From Clostridia bacterium (GTDB lineage Bacteria; Bacillota; Clostridia; Oscillospirales; Acutalibacteraceae), in the NCBI GenBank assembly GCA_017380575.1, contig JAFODS010000029.1, positions 1 through 64,000 on the forward strand: DNA of 64,000 nucleotides, given 5' to 3'. A program made the position numbers and the translations under genes. Below the pieces are notes generated by a model that saw nothing but the letters and a program-made list of their open reading frames with translations, searched no databases and was not told where the DNA came from. Of this stretch, positions 24,058 through 31,304 are shown one piece after another; the stretch's first letter is position 1; the number at the start of each line of letters is the position of its first letter.

Positions 24058-24324
24058 ATGACATTATTATTTGCAATTAAAGTTATTCTTTCAGTTATCG
24101 CAGTTTTGTTTGTATCATACGGCTTGCTTCACGAGGACAAGGTTGTTGCTTTTGAAGATGCAGTTATAAGACTTATCAAGAAAAAGATTTATCTTCACAA
24201 GCGTCGCAAGGCTCTTGAAAAAAGACGTCAGCAGGGGAGAGTTTCTTCCGGTTACGTACGTCCGCAGTATGAAACACCCGTCAGAAGACAGGCTCCTGCA
24301 GCTGAAAGAAGAAGAGTTGCCTGA
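24058..24324 (+). CDS. Small single-TM basic protein under an SOS box
   Basis: An 88-residue protein of unrecognised family. Residues 2-23 form one TM helix (LLFAIKVILSVIAVLFVSYGLL). A short acidic stretch follows, then a strongly basic helical and disordered tail, rich in Lys/Arg (IKKKIYLHKRRKALEKRR) and ending in Arg repeats. CGGAGG precedes ATG. It is a stand-alone gene with a near-consensus promoter, a LexA-type operator and a strong terminator. Unrelated small membrane proteins of SOS regulons (YneA, SidA) block division, so a division-inhibitor role is a reasonable inference, not shown by sequence similarity. Confidence 0.75.
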   Translation: MTLLFAIKVILSVIAVLFVSYGLLHEDKVVAFEDAVIRLIKKKIYLHKRRKALEKRRQQGRVSSGYVRPQYETPVRRQAPAAERRRVA

Positions 24325-24341
24325 CAATATAATAAAATTCA

Positions 24342-24374
24342 AGCGGTGAGCTCAACCAGAGTTCACCGCTTTTT
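24342..24374. terminator. Terminator after the SOS-box small gene
   Basis: A 12-bp stem AGCGGTGAGCTC (24342-24353) with 24359-24370 (one G-T pair), loop AACCA and a TTTT tail. It lies between convergent genes. Confidence 0.92.
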
Positions 24375-24385
24375 CTGTGCTGTAT

Positions 24386-25366
24386 TTATTTTGAAAGCTT
24401 AATGTCGATATCGTATTCGGGAATGTATTTACCCTGAGCGAAATCACGTGCTCTGAAAAGAACGTGGTTGTTATAAGCTTCAATCATAAATCCGATACCT
24501 GCATTATTGTAATCACCGTCTTTGTTAACGATTGCAGTTGACGGAAGATTGATTGAATGGAAGTTGTCAATCTTCTGATATGTATACTGACCAAGACCTG
24601 TATGAAGGTGACCTGAAATCATAATAACGTTTTTGTACTTGTTCATAATCGCCTTAAGCTCGTCAGACTGAGCACCGACTGAACCTGCTGTTTCGCTCGG
24701 GCTGTTCCAAGTGTCAGGAAGACCGTGTGTGAGTTTGAGTGACTGATGGCATACAACAAAAGCGGGTTTACCCTTTGCAGTAGCCTTTGCAAGCTCGCTG
24801 TCAAGCCAGCTGAGCTGAGCCTCGTTGAAATATGATTCTTCAAATTCAGCTGTATCGGTACCAAGAACAAAGAAAGTGTAACCGTTTACATTGTAAGTGT
24901 AATGAAGTGCGTTCATTGTGAAATCGTTGTCTTTGCCGGCATTAAGTTCGTTTGCAAAAGCAGTGAAACGGTTAACAACCTGTTTGTAGCTGCGAAGTCT
25001 TACATCGTGGTTTCCGACAGCCATCATATAACCGCCGACATTAGCGGTTGCAAGCTTTTCTGAAATATATTCATACTCACAAGCAAGTCCGTTTTCAGCA
25101 ATATCTCCGGCAATAAGAAGTGCATCCACGCCTTTACCTGCATTTGAAAGGTCTTCGCAAGCTGCGTTAAACGGCTGGAATCTCTTAGCCATATAATTTG
25201 AAAACTGCGGGTCAGCCCATGCAACAACTGTCATATTTGCACCGTTTTCAGCGTTTCCTTCAATGGGATCGTTGGTTGCCGGAGCAACATAGGGTGTGAA
25301 AGCGAATACGAGGCTAATGAATGCTGCGAGCATTTTGTAGCCTAACTGTGTGAAAAATTCTACCAT
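24386..25366 (-). CDS. Secreted or membrane-anchored metallophosphoesterase
   Basis: A 326-residue calcineurin-like phosphoesterase. A hydrophobic N-terminus (about residues 10-25) looks like an uncleaved anchor or signal peptide. The metal motifs are WADPQFS, AGDIAENG, GNHDVR, VCHQS and SGHLHTG. Substrates of this subgroup are unknown, with phosphodiesters or nucleotides at the cell surface being typical. It has its own promoter. Confidence 0.87.
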   Translation of the reverse strand: MVEFFTQLGYKMLAAFISLVFAFTPYVAPATNDPIEGNAENGANMTVVAWADPQFSNYMAKRFQPFNAACEDLSNAGKGVDALLIAGDIAENGLACEYEYISEKLATANVGGYMMAVGNHDVRLRSYKQVVNRFTAFANELNAGKDNDFTMNALHYTYNVNGYTFFVLGTDTAEFEESYFNEAQLSWLDSELAKATAKGKPAFVVCHQSLKLTHGLPDTWNSPSETAGSVGAQSDELKAIMNKYKNVIMISGHLHTGLGQYTYQKIDNFHSINLPSTAIVNKDGDYNNAGIGFMIEAYNNHVLFRARDFAQGKYIPEYDIDIKLSK

Positions 25367-25398
25367 TGTTAATACATCTCCTTAAATGAGTTGCGAGT

Positions 25399-25428
25399 AT
25401 TTTAACATTATTAGTCTGTTTTTGTCAA
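25399..25428 (-). promoter_or_regulatory. Promoter of the metallophosphoesterase
   Basis: Minus-strand TTGACA (25423-25428), an 18-base spacer and TAAAAT (25399-25404). Confidence 0.8.
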
Positions 25429-25473
25429 TCGGATTAATCATATGTTATGTATAATTTTTTATTGTAAATATAT

Positions 25474-25502
25474 TTGACTACTAATTGAAACTAATATATA
25501 AT
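25474..25502 (+). promoter_or_regulatory. Promoter of the GH31 glycosidase
   Basis: TTGACT (25474-25479), a 17-base spacer and TATAAT (25497-25502). Confidence 0.85.
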
Positions 25503-25533
25503 ATAGCCATAAGTCAAAAAAGGAGCGATATTT

Positions 25534-27963
25534 ATGTATGATTTTCAGAAAGTGTTCGGTATTGAAGAAAATGCCGGATGTTTTGAAAAGTGTTCGGTAA
25601 CCTTTGGAACTGTAAGAATCAGTGCTCTTACGGATTACCTTATTCGTATTGAGGTTCAGAAGGATAAAAAATTCTGTGACTATGCGACTCAGACTGTTCT
25701 TAACAGAAAGCTTGATAAGGTGGATTTTACCGCATACAAGCGTGCGGATTCAATTGTTGTTGAAACTGCAAAAACTCGCTTTGTCATTGGATATCCCTCA
25801 GGTAAACTGCTTAAGGTTGTCCTTGATGACGGCAGAGTAATTACCGATTTTGTATCGGGAAATCTTAAGGGTACAAGACGTACGCTTGACCTTACCGCAA
25901 CTCAGGTTAAAATCGGTGACGGTGTTGTATCAAAAGACGGTGTCGCTCTTATTGATGACAGCGAAACGCTCCTGCTTCTTGCTGACGGTACTGTTAAACC
26001 GCGTAAGGAAATCCTCGGCAGAGATAAAAACGGAAAAGATGAGTACTGCTTTGCTTACGGTTATGACTATAACAAAGCTGTTGCTGATTACTACAGACTT
26101 ACAGGTATGACTCCTCTTATTCCGCGTTTCGTACTCGGTAACTGGTGGAGCAGATATAAGGCATATACTCAGGATGAATACCTCACACTTATGAAGCGCT
26201 TTGAGGCGGAAAAGATTCCTATCACAGTTGCTACTGTCGATATGGACTGGCACTGGGTTAAGATCGGCGAAAAATTCGGTAAGGAAACAACAGTTTTTGA
26301 AAAGCCGAAGAATCCTGTACGTTATGTCCGCGGAAGCTATATGATTCCCGGTTGGACGGGCTACAGCTGGAATACAGATCTTTTCCCTGACTACAAGCAG
26401 TTTCTCAAGGAACTTCAGGATATGAATCTTAAGGTAACTCTCAATCTTCATCCTGCGGCAGGTGTTGCACACTTTGAAGATATGTATGAAGAATTTGCTG
26501 AGTATATGGGTATCGACCCCGCAACAAAGCAGCGAATTGAATTTGATATGACCGATAAGAAGTTCATCGAAGGTTATTTCAGATTCCTTCACCACAAGTA
26601 TGAAGAAGAAGGCGTTGACTTCTGGTGGATGGATTGGCAGCAGGGAAATAAGACAAAGGTTGAAGGACTTGATCCTCTCTGGGCACTTAACCATTACCAC
26701 AGTCTTGACCTTGCACGTGACGGAAAGCGTCCGCTCATTCTTTCAAGATATGCAGGTTACGGTTCACACAGATATCCTCTCGGTTTCTCGGGTGATACAG
26801 CTGTTCTCTGGTCTGCACTTAAGTTCCAGCCTTACTTTACGGCTACAGCTTCAAATATCGGTTATTCATGGTGGAGCCACGATATCGGCGGACATCTTTC
26901 AGGTGTTCGTGACGATGAACTTTATCTCCGTTGGGTACAGTTCGGTGTTTTCAGCCCGATTCTCAGACTTCATTCAACACAGAACGAATATCTTGGAAAA
27001 GAGCCGTGGAAGTTCAGCAAATCAACAGAAATTCTTACCAAGGAATTCTTAAGACTCAGACATAAGCTTATTCCTTATATATACACGGCAAACCACCTTA
27101 CACATACAAAGGGTATTCCTCTTATGAAGCCGATGTATTACGATTATCCGCATAATGCTGACGCTTACGAGGCAAAAAATGAATACATGTTCGGTTCAGA
27201 GCTCATCGTTGCTCCGATTACTGAAAAGACCTCTGAAAAGACCAACACAGCAACTGCATATGTTTGGTTGCCTGAGGGAAGATATACCGATATCTTCAAT
27301 GGCAGAATTTACAATGGTGGTAAAGTTGTCCCGATGTCAAGAGATATGAGTTCGATTCCTGTTCTTGCAAAAGCAGGTGCAATTATTCCTCTTGCAGATG
27401 ATTACGAGAGCAACAATTGGAAGAATCCCGAAAAGCTTGAGGTTCTTATTTACCGAGGAAACGGCAGCTACAGCCTCTATGAAGACGACGGTGAAACAAA
27501 CGCATATAAAGACGGTTGCTTCGCTGAAACAACATATACTGTCAACGAAGCTGACGGCAATATTGTCTTCAACATTTCAGCTGTTCAGGGTGATACCGCA
27601 GTTGTTCCGCAGAAGCGTACATACAAACTTTCTTTTAAGGATGTAGTTGATGCATCTGCAATTAAGGTTACGGTAAATTCAAAGGAAAAGAAGTTTGTTG
27701 CAACTGTGGAGAACGGTACACTTACAGTTATCGTTGACGGAATTAAACCGAAGGATAAGGTTGAAGCAGTTCTTGAAAATGTTTCAGTATTGAAGAATCC
27801 TGATAAGAAAGAACTTATAGCGGACCTTCTTTCTAAAAAGCAGGGATTCAATACAATCAAGTCAATCTATTATGCAGGCTGTCATAAGAACGGATTCAAG
27901 GGCAGATTTATTAAGGATAAGACACTCAAGGCTCAGGCTGAAGAGATTGAAGCATTAGAATAA
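25534..27963 (+). CDS. Glycoside hydrolase family 31 alpha-glucosidase/alpha-xylosidase
   Basis: An 809-residue intracellular GH31 enzyme (no signal peptide). An N-terminal beta-sandwich (about residues 1-190) precedes the catalytic barrel. The nucleophile Asp lies in DFWWMDWQQG (about residue 370) and the acid/base Asp in WWSHDIGGH. C-terminal beta domains include YEDDGETNAYKDG. The usual sugar-binding motif CPRFVLGNWWSRYKAY-like is present. GH31 members release terminal alpha-linked glucose or xylose; specificity is not clear. AAAGGAG precedes the ATG. It has a single-gene transcript followed by a repeat hairpin. Confidence 0.93.
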   Translation: MYDFQKVFGIEENAGCFEKCSVTFGTVRISALTDYLIRIEVQKDKKFCDYATQTVLNRKLDKVDFTAYKRADSIVVETAKTRFVIGYPSGKLLKVVLDDGRVITDFVSGNLKGTRRTLDLTATQVKIGDGVVSKDGVALIDDSETLLLLADGTVKPRKEILGRDKNGKDEYCFAYGYDYNKAVADYYRLTGMTPLIPRFVLGNWWSRYKAYTQDEYLTLMKRFEAEKIPITVATVDMDWHWVKIGEKFGKETTVFEKPKNPVRYVRGSYMIPGWTGYSWNTDLFPDYKQFLKELQDMNLKVTLNLHPAAGVAHFEDMYEEFAEYMGIDPATKQRIEFDMTDKKFIEGYFRFLHHKYEEEGVDFWWMDWQQGNKTKVEGLDPLWALNHYHSLDLARDGKRPLILSRYAGYGSHRYPLGFSGDTAVLWSALKFQPYFTATASNIGYSWWSHDIGGHLSGVRDDELYLRWVQFGVFSPILRLHSTQNEYLGKEPWKFSKSTEILTKEFLRLRHKLIPYIYTANHLTHTKGIPLMKPMYYDYPHNADAYEAKNEYMFGSELIVAPITEKTSEKTNTATAYVWLPEGRYTDIFNGRIYNGGKVVPMSRDMSSIPVLAKAGAIIPLADDYESNNWKNPEKLEVLIYRGNGSYSLYEDDGETNAYKDGCFAETTYTVNEADGNIVFNISAVQGDTAVVPQKRTYKLSFKDVVDASAIKVTVNSKEKKFVATVENGTLTVIVDGIKPKDKVEAVLENVSVLKNPDKKELIADLLSKKQGFNTIKSIYYAGCHKNGFKGRFIKDKTLKAQAEEIEALE

Positions 27964-27974
27964 TCTAAAAACGG

Positions 27975-28042
27975 GGGACGGGTAAAGGCTTAGCTGAAAT
28001 TTGTATTTACATTTAGCTAACACACAGAACCGTCCCTTGTGC
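27975..28042. repeat. Palindromic repeat unit and left inverted repeat of a small islet
   Basis: GGGACGG (27975-27981) pairs with CCGTCCC (28030-28036), and TTAGCT (27990-27995) with AGCTAA (28015-28020), giving a long interrupted hairpin. Bases 28020-28042 match the inverse of 28546-28568 at 21 of 23 positions. The hairpin may also terminate the GH31 transcript. It resembles REP/MITE-type repeats of clostridial genomes. Confidence 0.7.
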
Positions 28043-28109
28043 ACTAGGTGGTGTAGTTTGGGATACCGTTGTCGGTATGGCACAAGATTACATTAAAGAG
28101 CAGTTGTAA
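28041..28109 (+). pseudogene. C-terminal remnant of a small peptide gene, cut by the left repeat
   Basis: An open frame of 22 codons ends at TAA 28107-28109 and reads ALGGVVWDTVVGMAQDYIKEQL minus the last two residues here: ALGGVVWDTVVGMAQDYIKE. There is no start codon, because the frame runs straight into the inverted repeat. A perfect SD for the next gene overlaps its stop, as in coupled operons. The Gly-Gly followed by an amphipathic segment recalls a double-glycine leader peptide, but with so few residues this is only a suggestion. Confidence 0.4.
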
Positions 28110-28120
28110 GGAGGTTTTTT

Positions 28121-28531
28121 ATGTTTTTCTATAACAGAGTTCCTTTAGGATTCTATACTTTGGTGGTATTGGTACTTATTCCGATAGCTATCTATGAGTA
28201 TAACACAAAAACAAAGAAAAAATATCCTAACCATCCGGTAAAATATATCATTGCTACGGCTAGTGTTGGTGGTATAGTATCTATTCTTTTTCGATTTGCT
28301 CAAGAAAACAATCTTGGTGTAGTGTGGACAAAAATCATAAATATATCCATGATTGTGGCGGCTAGTTTGTTCATTTTAAGTATTGTATTTGTATATTATT
28401 TGTTGATTAAGCGTAATTATTTTACTCCAGAAGCACTTGATAAACTTAAACGAACTCTTACTCCACTTTTAGCAATAATTGTTATTAGTGTTGTGATTTT
28501 AATTATTCTGTGGCCATATGCGACGGCATAA
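28121..28531 (+). CDS. Four-TM small membrane protein inside a repeat-bounded islet
   Basis: A 136-residue protein with four hydrophobic helices (about residues 9-27, 41-60, 69-95, 112-134) and short basic loops. AAGGAGG stands six bases before the ATG and overlaps the stop of the truncated peptide frame. Codon choice is richer in TTA/GTA/ATA than in flanking genes, which suggests later acquisition. The family is not recognised. Small multi-TM proteins behind peptide genes are often immunity proteins, an inference that depends on the remnant upstream. Confidence 0.7.
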   Translation: MFFYNRVPLGFYTLVVLVLIPIAIYEYNTKTKKKYPNHPVKYIIATASVGGIVSILFRFAQENNLGVVWTKIINISMIVAASLFILSIVFVYYLLIKRNYFTPEALDKLKRTLTPLLAIIVISVVILIILWPYATA

Positions 28532-28545
28532 GAACAGCAGGTTTA

Positions 28546-28568
28546 GCACAGGGGACGGTTCTCTGTGT
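28546..28568. repeat. Right inverted repeat of the islet
   Basis: GCACAGGGGACGGTTCTCTG and the next three bases match the inverse of 28020-28042 at 21 of 23 positions, bounding 503 bases. Confidence 0.75.
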
Positions 28569-28638
28569 TCTGTAAAAACTAAATCCCTTGGGGTATCCAC
28601 TCCCCATAGATAAACTAAAATCAAATATCATCCAAACC

Positions 28639-28671
28639 GAAAGCACCCGGGAGGGTGCTTTCTTTTCGTTT
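28639..28671 (+). terminator. Terminator after the four-TM gene
   Basis: GAAAGCACCC (28639-28648) pairs with GGGTGCTTTC (28653-28662) around GGGA, with a T-rich tail. Confidence 0.92.
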
Positions 28672-28703
28672 AGATAACTATATATAGAGTTTGCAAGCGA
28701 CAC

Positions 28704-28715
28704 AAACATTTGTTC
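28704..28715. promoter_or_regulatory. LexA (SOS) box upstream of the hydrolase-uvrB-uvrA operon
   Basis: AAACATTTGTTC, read on the other strand as GAACAAATGTTT, fits GAACRNRYGTTY fully. It shares an 11-of-12 core with the box at 24011-24022. It lies 20 bases before the -35. uvrB and uvrA are classical SOS genes. Confidence 0.78.
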
Positions 28716-28734
28716 GAAAAATCTTTCAAAACTG

Positions 28735-28763
28735 TTTACATTTAAAATTTTTTGAGTTATAAT
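28735..28763 (+). promoter_or_regulatory. Promoter of the hydrolase-uvrB-uvrA operon
   Basis: TTTACA (28735-28740), a 17-base spacer and TATAAT (28758-28763). Confidence 0.82.
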
Positions 28764-28790
28764 AATCATATCTATGTGCGAGGTGATATT

Positions 28791-29315
28791 ATGAAAAAGA
28801 TTCTTGTTGTAGTGGATATGCAGAAGGATTTTGTCGACGGTGCTCTCGGAACGGATGAGGCAGTTCAAATTGTCGGAAATGTTGTTCAAAAAATCAACAG
28901 CTTTGACGGCGAAATCATCGTGACATACGATACTCATTTTGAGAATTATCTTAATACATCAGAGGGTGAAAAATTACCTGTTGAGCATTGCATCAAGGGT
29001 ACACCAGGCTGGAATCTTGATTCGGATGTACAGTCTGCATTTGAAAACAGAAAATACCGTACGGTTGAAAAACTTACCTTCGGATCGGTTGAATTGCCCG
29101 CTATTGTTGGTGAAATAACAAAAGGTGAAGAGTTTTCGGTTGAACTTATCGGCTTGTGTACCGATATCTGTGTGGTTTCAAATGCATTGATTCTTAAAGC
29201 AAGTTATCCCGAAGTTTCAATAACAGTTGATTCTTCGTGCTGTGCAGGTGTAACTCCCGAAACACATAACAGCGCACTTACAACTATGAAAATGTGTCAG
29301 ATTAACGTAATCTGA
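28791..29315 (+). CDS. Isochorismatase-like cysteine hydrolase (nicotinamidase-related)
   Basis: A 174-residue cysteine hydrolase. The catalytic Asp is in VVDMQKDFVDGAL, the Lys in EKLTFGS and the Cys in GLCTDICVVSNAL; the cis-peptide region is retained. Its size and HFENYLNTSEG segment fit nicotinamidase-like enzymes, which convert nicotinamide to nicotinate for NAD salvage. AGGTGA precedes ATG 28791. It is the first gene of the operon with uvrB, 33 bases upstream, behind the LexA-type box. Confidence 0.87.
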   Translation: MKKILVVVDMQKDFVDGALGTDEAVQIVGNVVQKINSFDGEIIVTYDTHFENYLNTSEGEKLPVEHCIKGTPGWNLDSDVQSAFENRKYRTVEKLTFGSVELPAIVGEITKGEEFSVELIGLCTDICVVSNALILKASYPEVSITVDSSCCAGVTPETHNSALTTMKMCQINVI

Positions 29316-29348
29316 AAATAATTTAAGACTAAAAAAGGAGGTTTTGCT

Positions 29349-31304
29349 TTGGAAAAGTTCAGATTGGTATCTTCATATAAGCCGATGGGCGACCAGCCCG
29401 AAGCTATCGATGCTCTTGTTGACGGAATCAACAAAGGCTACGATGAACAGACTTTGCTCGGTGTAACCGGCTCAGGTAAAACCTTCACAATGGCTAATAT
29501 AATTGAACGCGTTAACAGGCCGACGCTTGTTCTTGCTCACAACAAAACACTTGCTGCACAGCTTTGCAGTGAATTCAAGGAATTTTTCCCTGATAATGCA
29601 GTCGAGTATTTTGTTTCATACTATGACTACTATCAGCCTGAGGCTTATATTCCGACAACAGATACGTACATTGAGAAGGACTCTGCTATCAATGATGAGA
29701 TAGATAAATTACGTCATTCTGCAACCTCTGCATTGTCTGAAAGACGCGATGTAATTATTGTTGCGAGCGTTTCATGTATATACAGCCTTGGCGACCCTAT
29801 AGACTATCGAAATATGGTTATTTCCTTACGTACGGGTATGGAGAAAAACCGTGATGAACTTATCAGAAAGCTTGTTGAAATACAGTACGAGAGAAACGAT
29901 ATCGGTTTTGCCCGAAACAAGTTCAGAGTAAGGGGAGACGTTGTTGAGGTTTTTCCTGTTTACTCGAATGAAAACGCGATACGAATCGAATTCTTCGGCG
30001 ATGAGATAGACAGAATCAGTGAAATTAACGCTCTTACGGGCGAAGTGAAAAATGTAATTTCACACGTAGCGATTTATCCTGCATCACATTATGTTGTTTC
30101 ACCCGATAAAATGGAAAGATGCATAAAAACCATATACGAAGAGATGCTTGACAGGGTCAATTACTTCCAATCGGAAGGCAAATTGCTTGAGGCACAGCGT
30201 ATTATGGAAAGAACGAATAATGATATTGAAATGCTCAGGGAAACGGGTTTCTGCAAGGGCATTGAGAATTATTCTGCAATTATGTCAGACAGAAAACCGG
30301 GTGAACCTCCGTTCACACTTCTTGATTATTTCCCTGATGATTTTCTTCTGTTTGTTGACGAATCGCATGTAACCTTGCCTCAGGTAAGAGGAATGTACGG
30401 CGGTGACCGTTCACGTAAAGAAAGTCTTATCAACTTCGGATTCAGACTGCCGTCAGCATTTGATAACAGACCGCTTACGTTTGATGAGTTTTATAGTAAA
30501 ATAGGTCAGAAGGTTTTCGTCAGTGCAACTCCGGGTGAGCTTGAAAAGACTAAGAGTGCGCGAATTGCAGAGCAGGTTATCCGACCGACAGGCTTGCTCG
30601 ATCCGCAGATAAGTGTCCGACCGACTGACGGACAGATTGATGACCTGATTTCTGAAATCAATCTTCGTATTGAGCGAAAAGAAAAGGTGCTCGTTACAAC
30701 TCTTACAAAGAAGATGGCAGAGGACCTTACAGAATATATTGAAAATCTCGGCATCGGTGTGAGATATATGCACTATGACGTTGATACCATTGAAAGAATG
30801 AAAATCATCCGTGATCTTCGTCTTGGTGAGTTTGATGTGCTTGTCGGTATCAACCTTCTTCGTGAAGGTCTTGACATTCCCGAAGTGTCGCTCGTTGCAA
30901 TTCTGGATGCTGATAAGGAAGGCTTCCTCAGAAGTGAAACTTCGCTTATTCAGACTATCGGACGAGCCGCACGAAACGCAAACGGCACGGTTATTATGTA
31001 TGCCGATTCGGTTACTCCTTCAATGGAAAGGGCGATAAAGGAAACTCAGCGACGCCGAGAGAAGCAGGAAGCGTATAACATTAAGCACGGAATTATTCCT
31101 GAAACTATACGAAAGGATGTCCGCGATGTGCTTGAGATTTCTTCGAAATCCGAACAGAAATCAAGAAAGCAGATGTCACGTGCTGAGCGAGAAATTCTTA
31201 TTAAACAGCTTACTGCTGAAATGAAGGCTGCGGCAAAGATTCTTGAGTTTGAACACGCAGCATATCTGAGAGATAAGATAGAAAAGTTAAGAGAGGGCAA
31301 ATAA
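29349..31304 (+). CDS. uvrB: Excinuclease ABC subunit B
   Basis: A 651-residue helicase-like damage-verifying subunit of nucleotide excision repair. Visible are Walker [11 protein letters not shown], the beta-hairpin [12 protein letters not shown] that clamps [14 protein letters not shown], motif [11 protein letters not shown], and a C-terminal UVR domain that binds UvrC. The start is TTG at 29349, six bases after AAAGGAGG. The stop overlaps uvrA by one base. uvrC is not in this window. Confidence 0.98.
   Translation: MEKFRLVSSYKPMGDQPEAIDALVDGINKGYDEQTLLGVTGSGKTFTMANIIERVNRPTLVLAHNKTLAAQLCSEFKEFFPDNAVEYFVSYYDYYQPEAYIPTTDTYIEKDSAINDEIDKLRHSATSALSERRDVIIVASVSCIYSLGDPIDYRNMVISLRTGMEKNRDELIRKLVEIQYERNDIGFARNKFRVRGDVVEVFPVYSNENAIRIEFFGDEIDRISEINALTGEVKNVISHVAIYPASHYVVSPDKMERCIKTIYEEMLDRVNYFQSEGKLLEAQRIMERTNNDIEMLRETGFCKGIENYSAIMSDRKPGEPPFTLLDYFPDDFLLFVDESHVTLPQVRGMYGGDRSRKESLINFGFRLPSAFDNRPLTFDEFYSKIGQKVFVSATPGELEKTKSARIAEQVIRPTGLLDPQISVRPTDGQIDDLISEINLRIERKEKVLVTTLTKKMAEDLTEYIENLGIGVRYMHYDVDTIERMKIIRDLRLGEFDVLVGINLLREGLDIPEVSLVAILDADKEGFLRSETSLIQTIGRAARNANGTVIMYADSVTPSMERAIKETQRRREKQEAYNIKHGIIPETIRKDVRDVLEISSKSEQKSRKQMSRAEREILIKQLTAEMKAAAKILEFEHAAYLRDKIEKLREGK

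Noticed and set aside
25930-26700. 256-residue minus-strand frame inside the GH31 gene
   Set aside because: It lies wholly antisense to conserved GH31 catalytic segments and has no SD or promoter.
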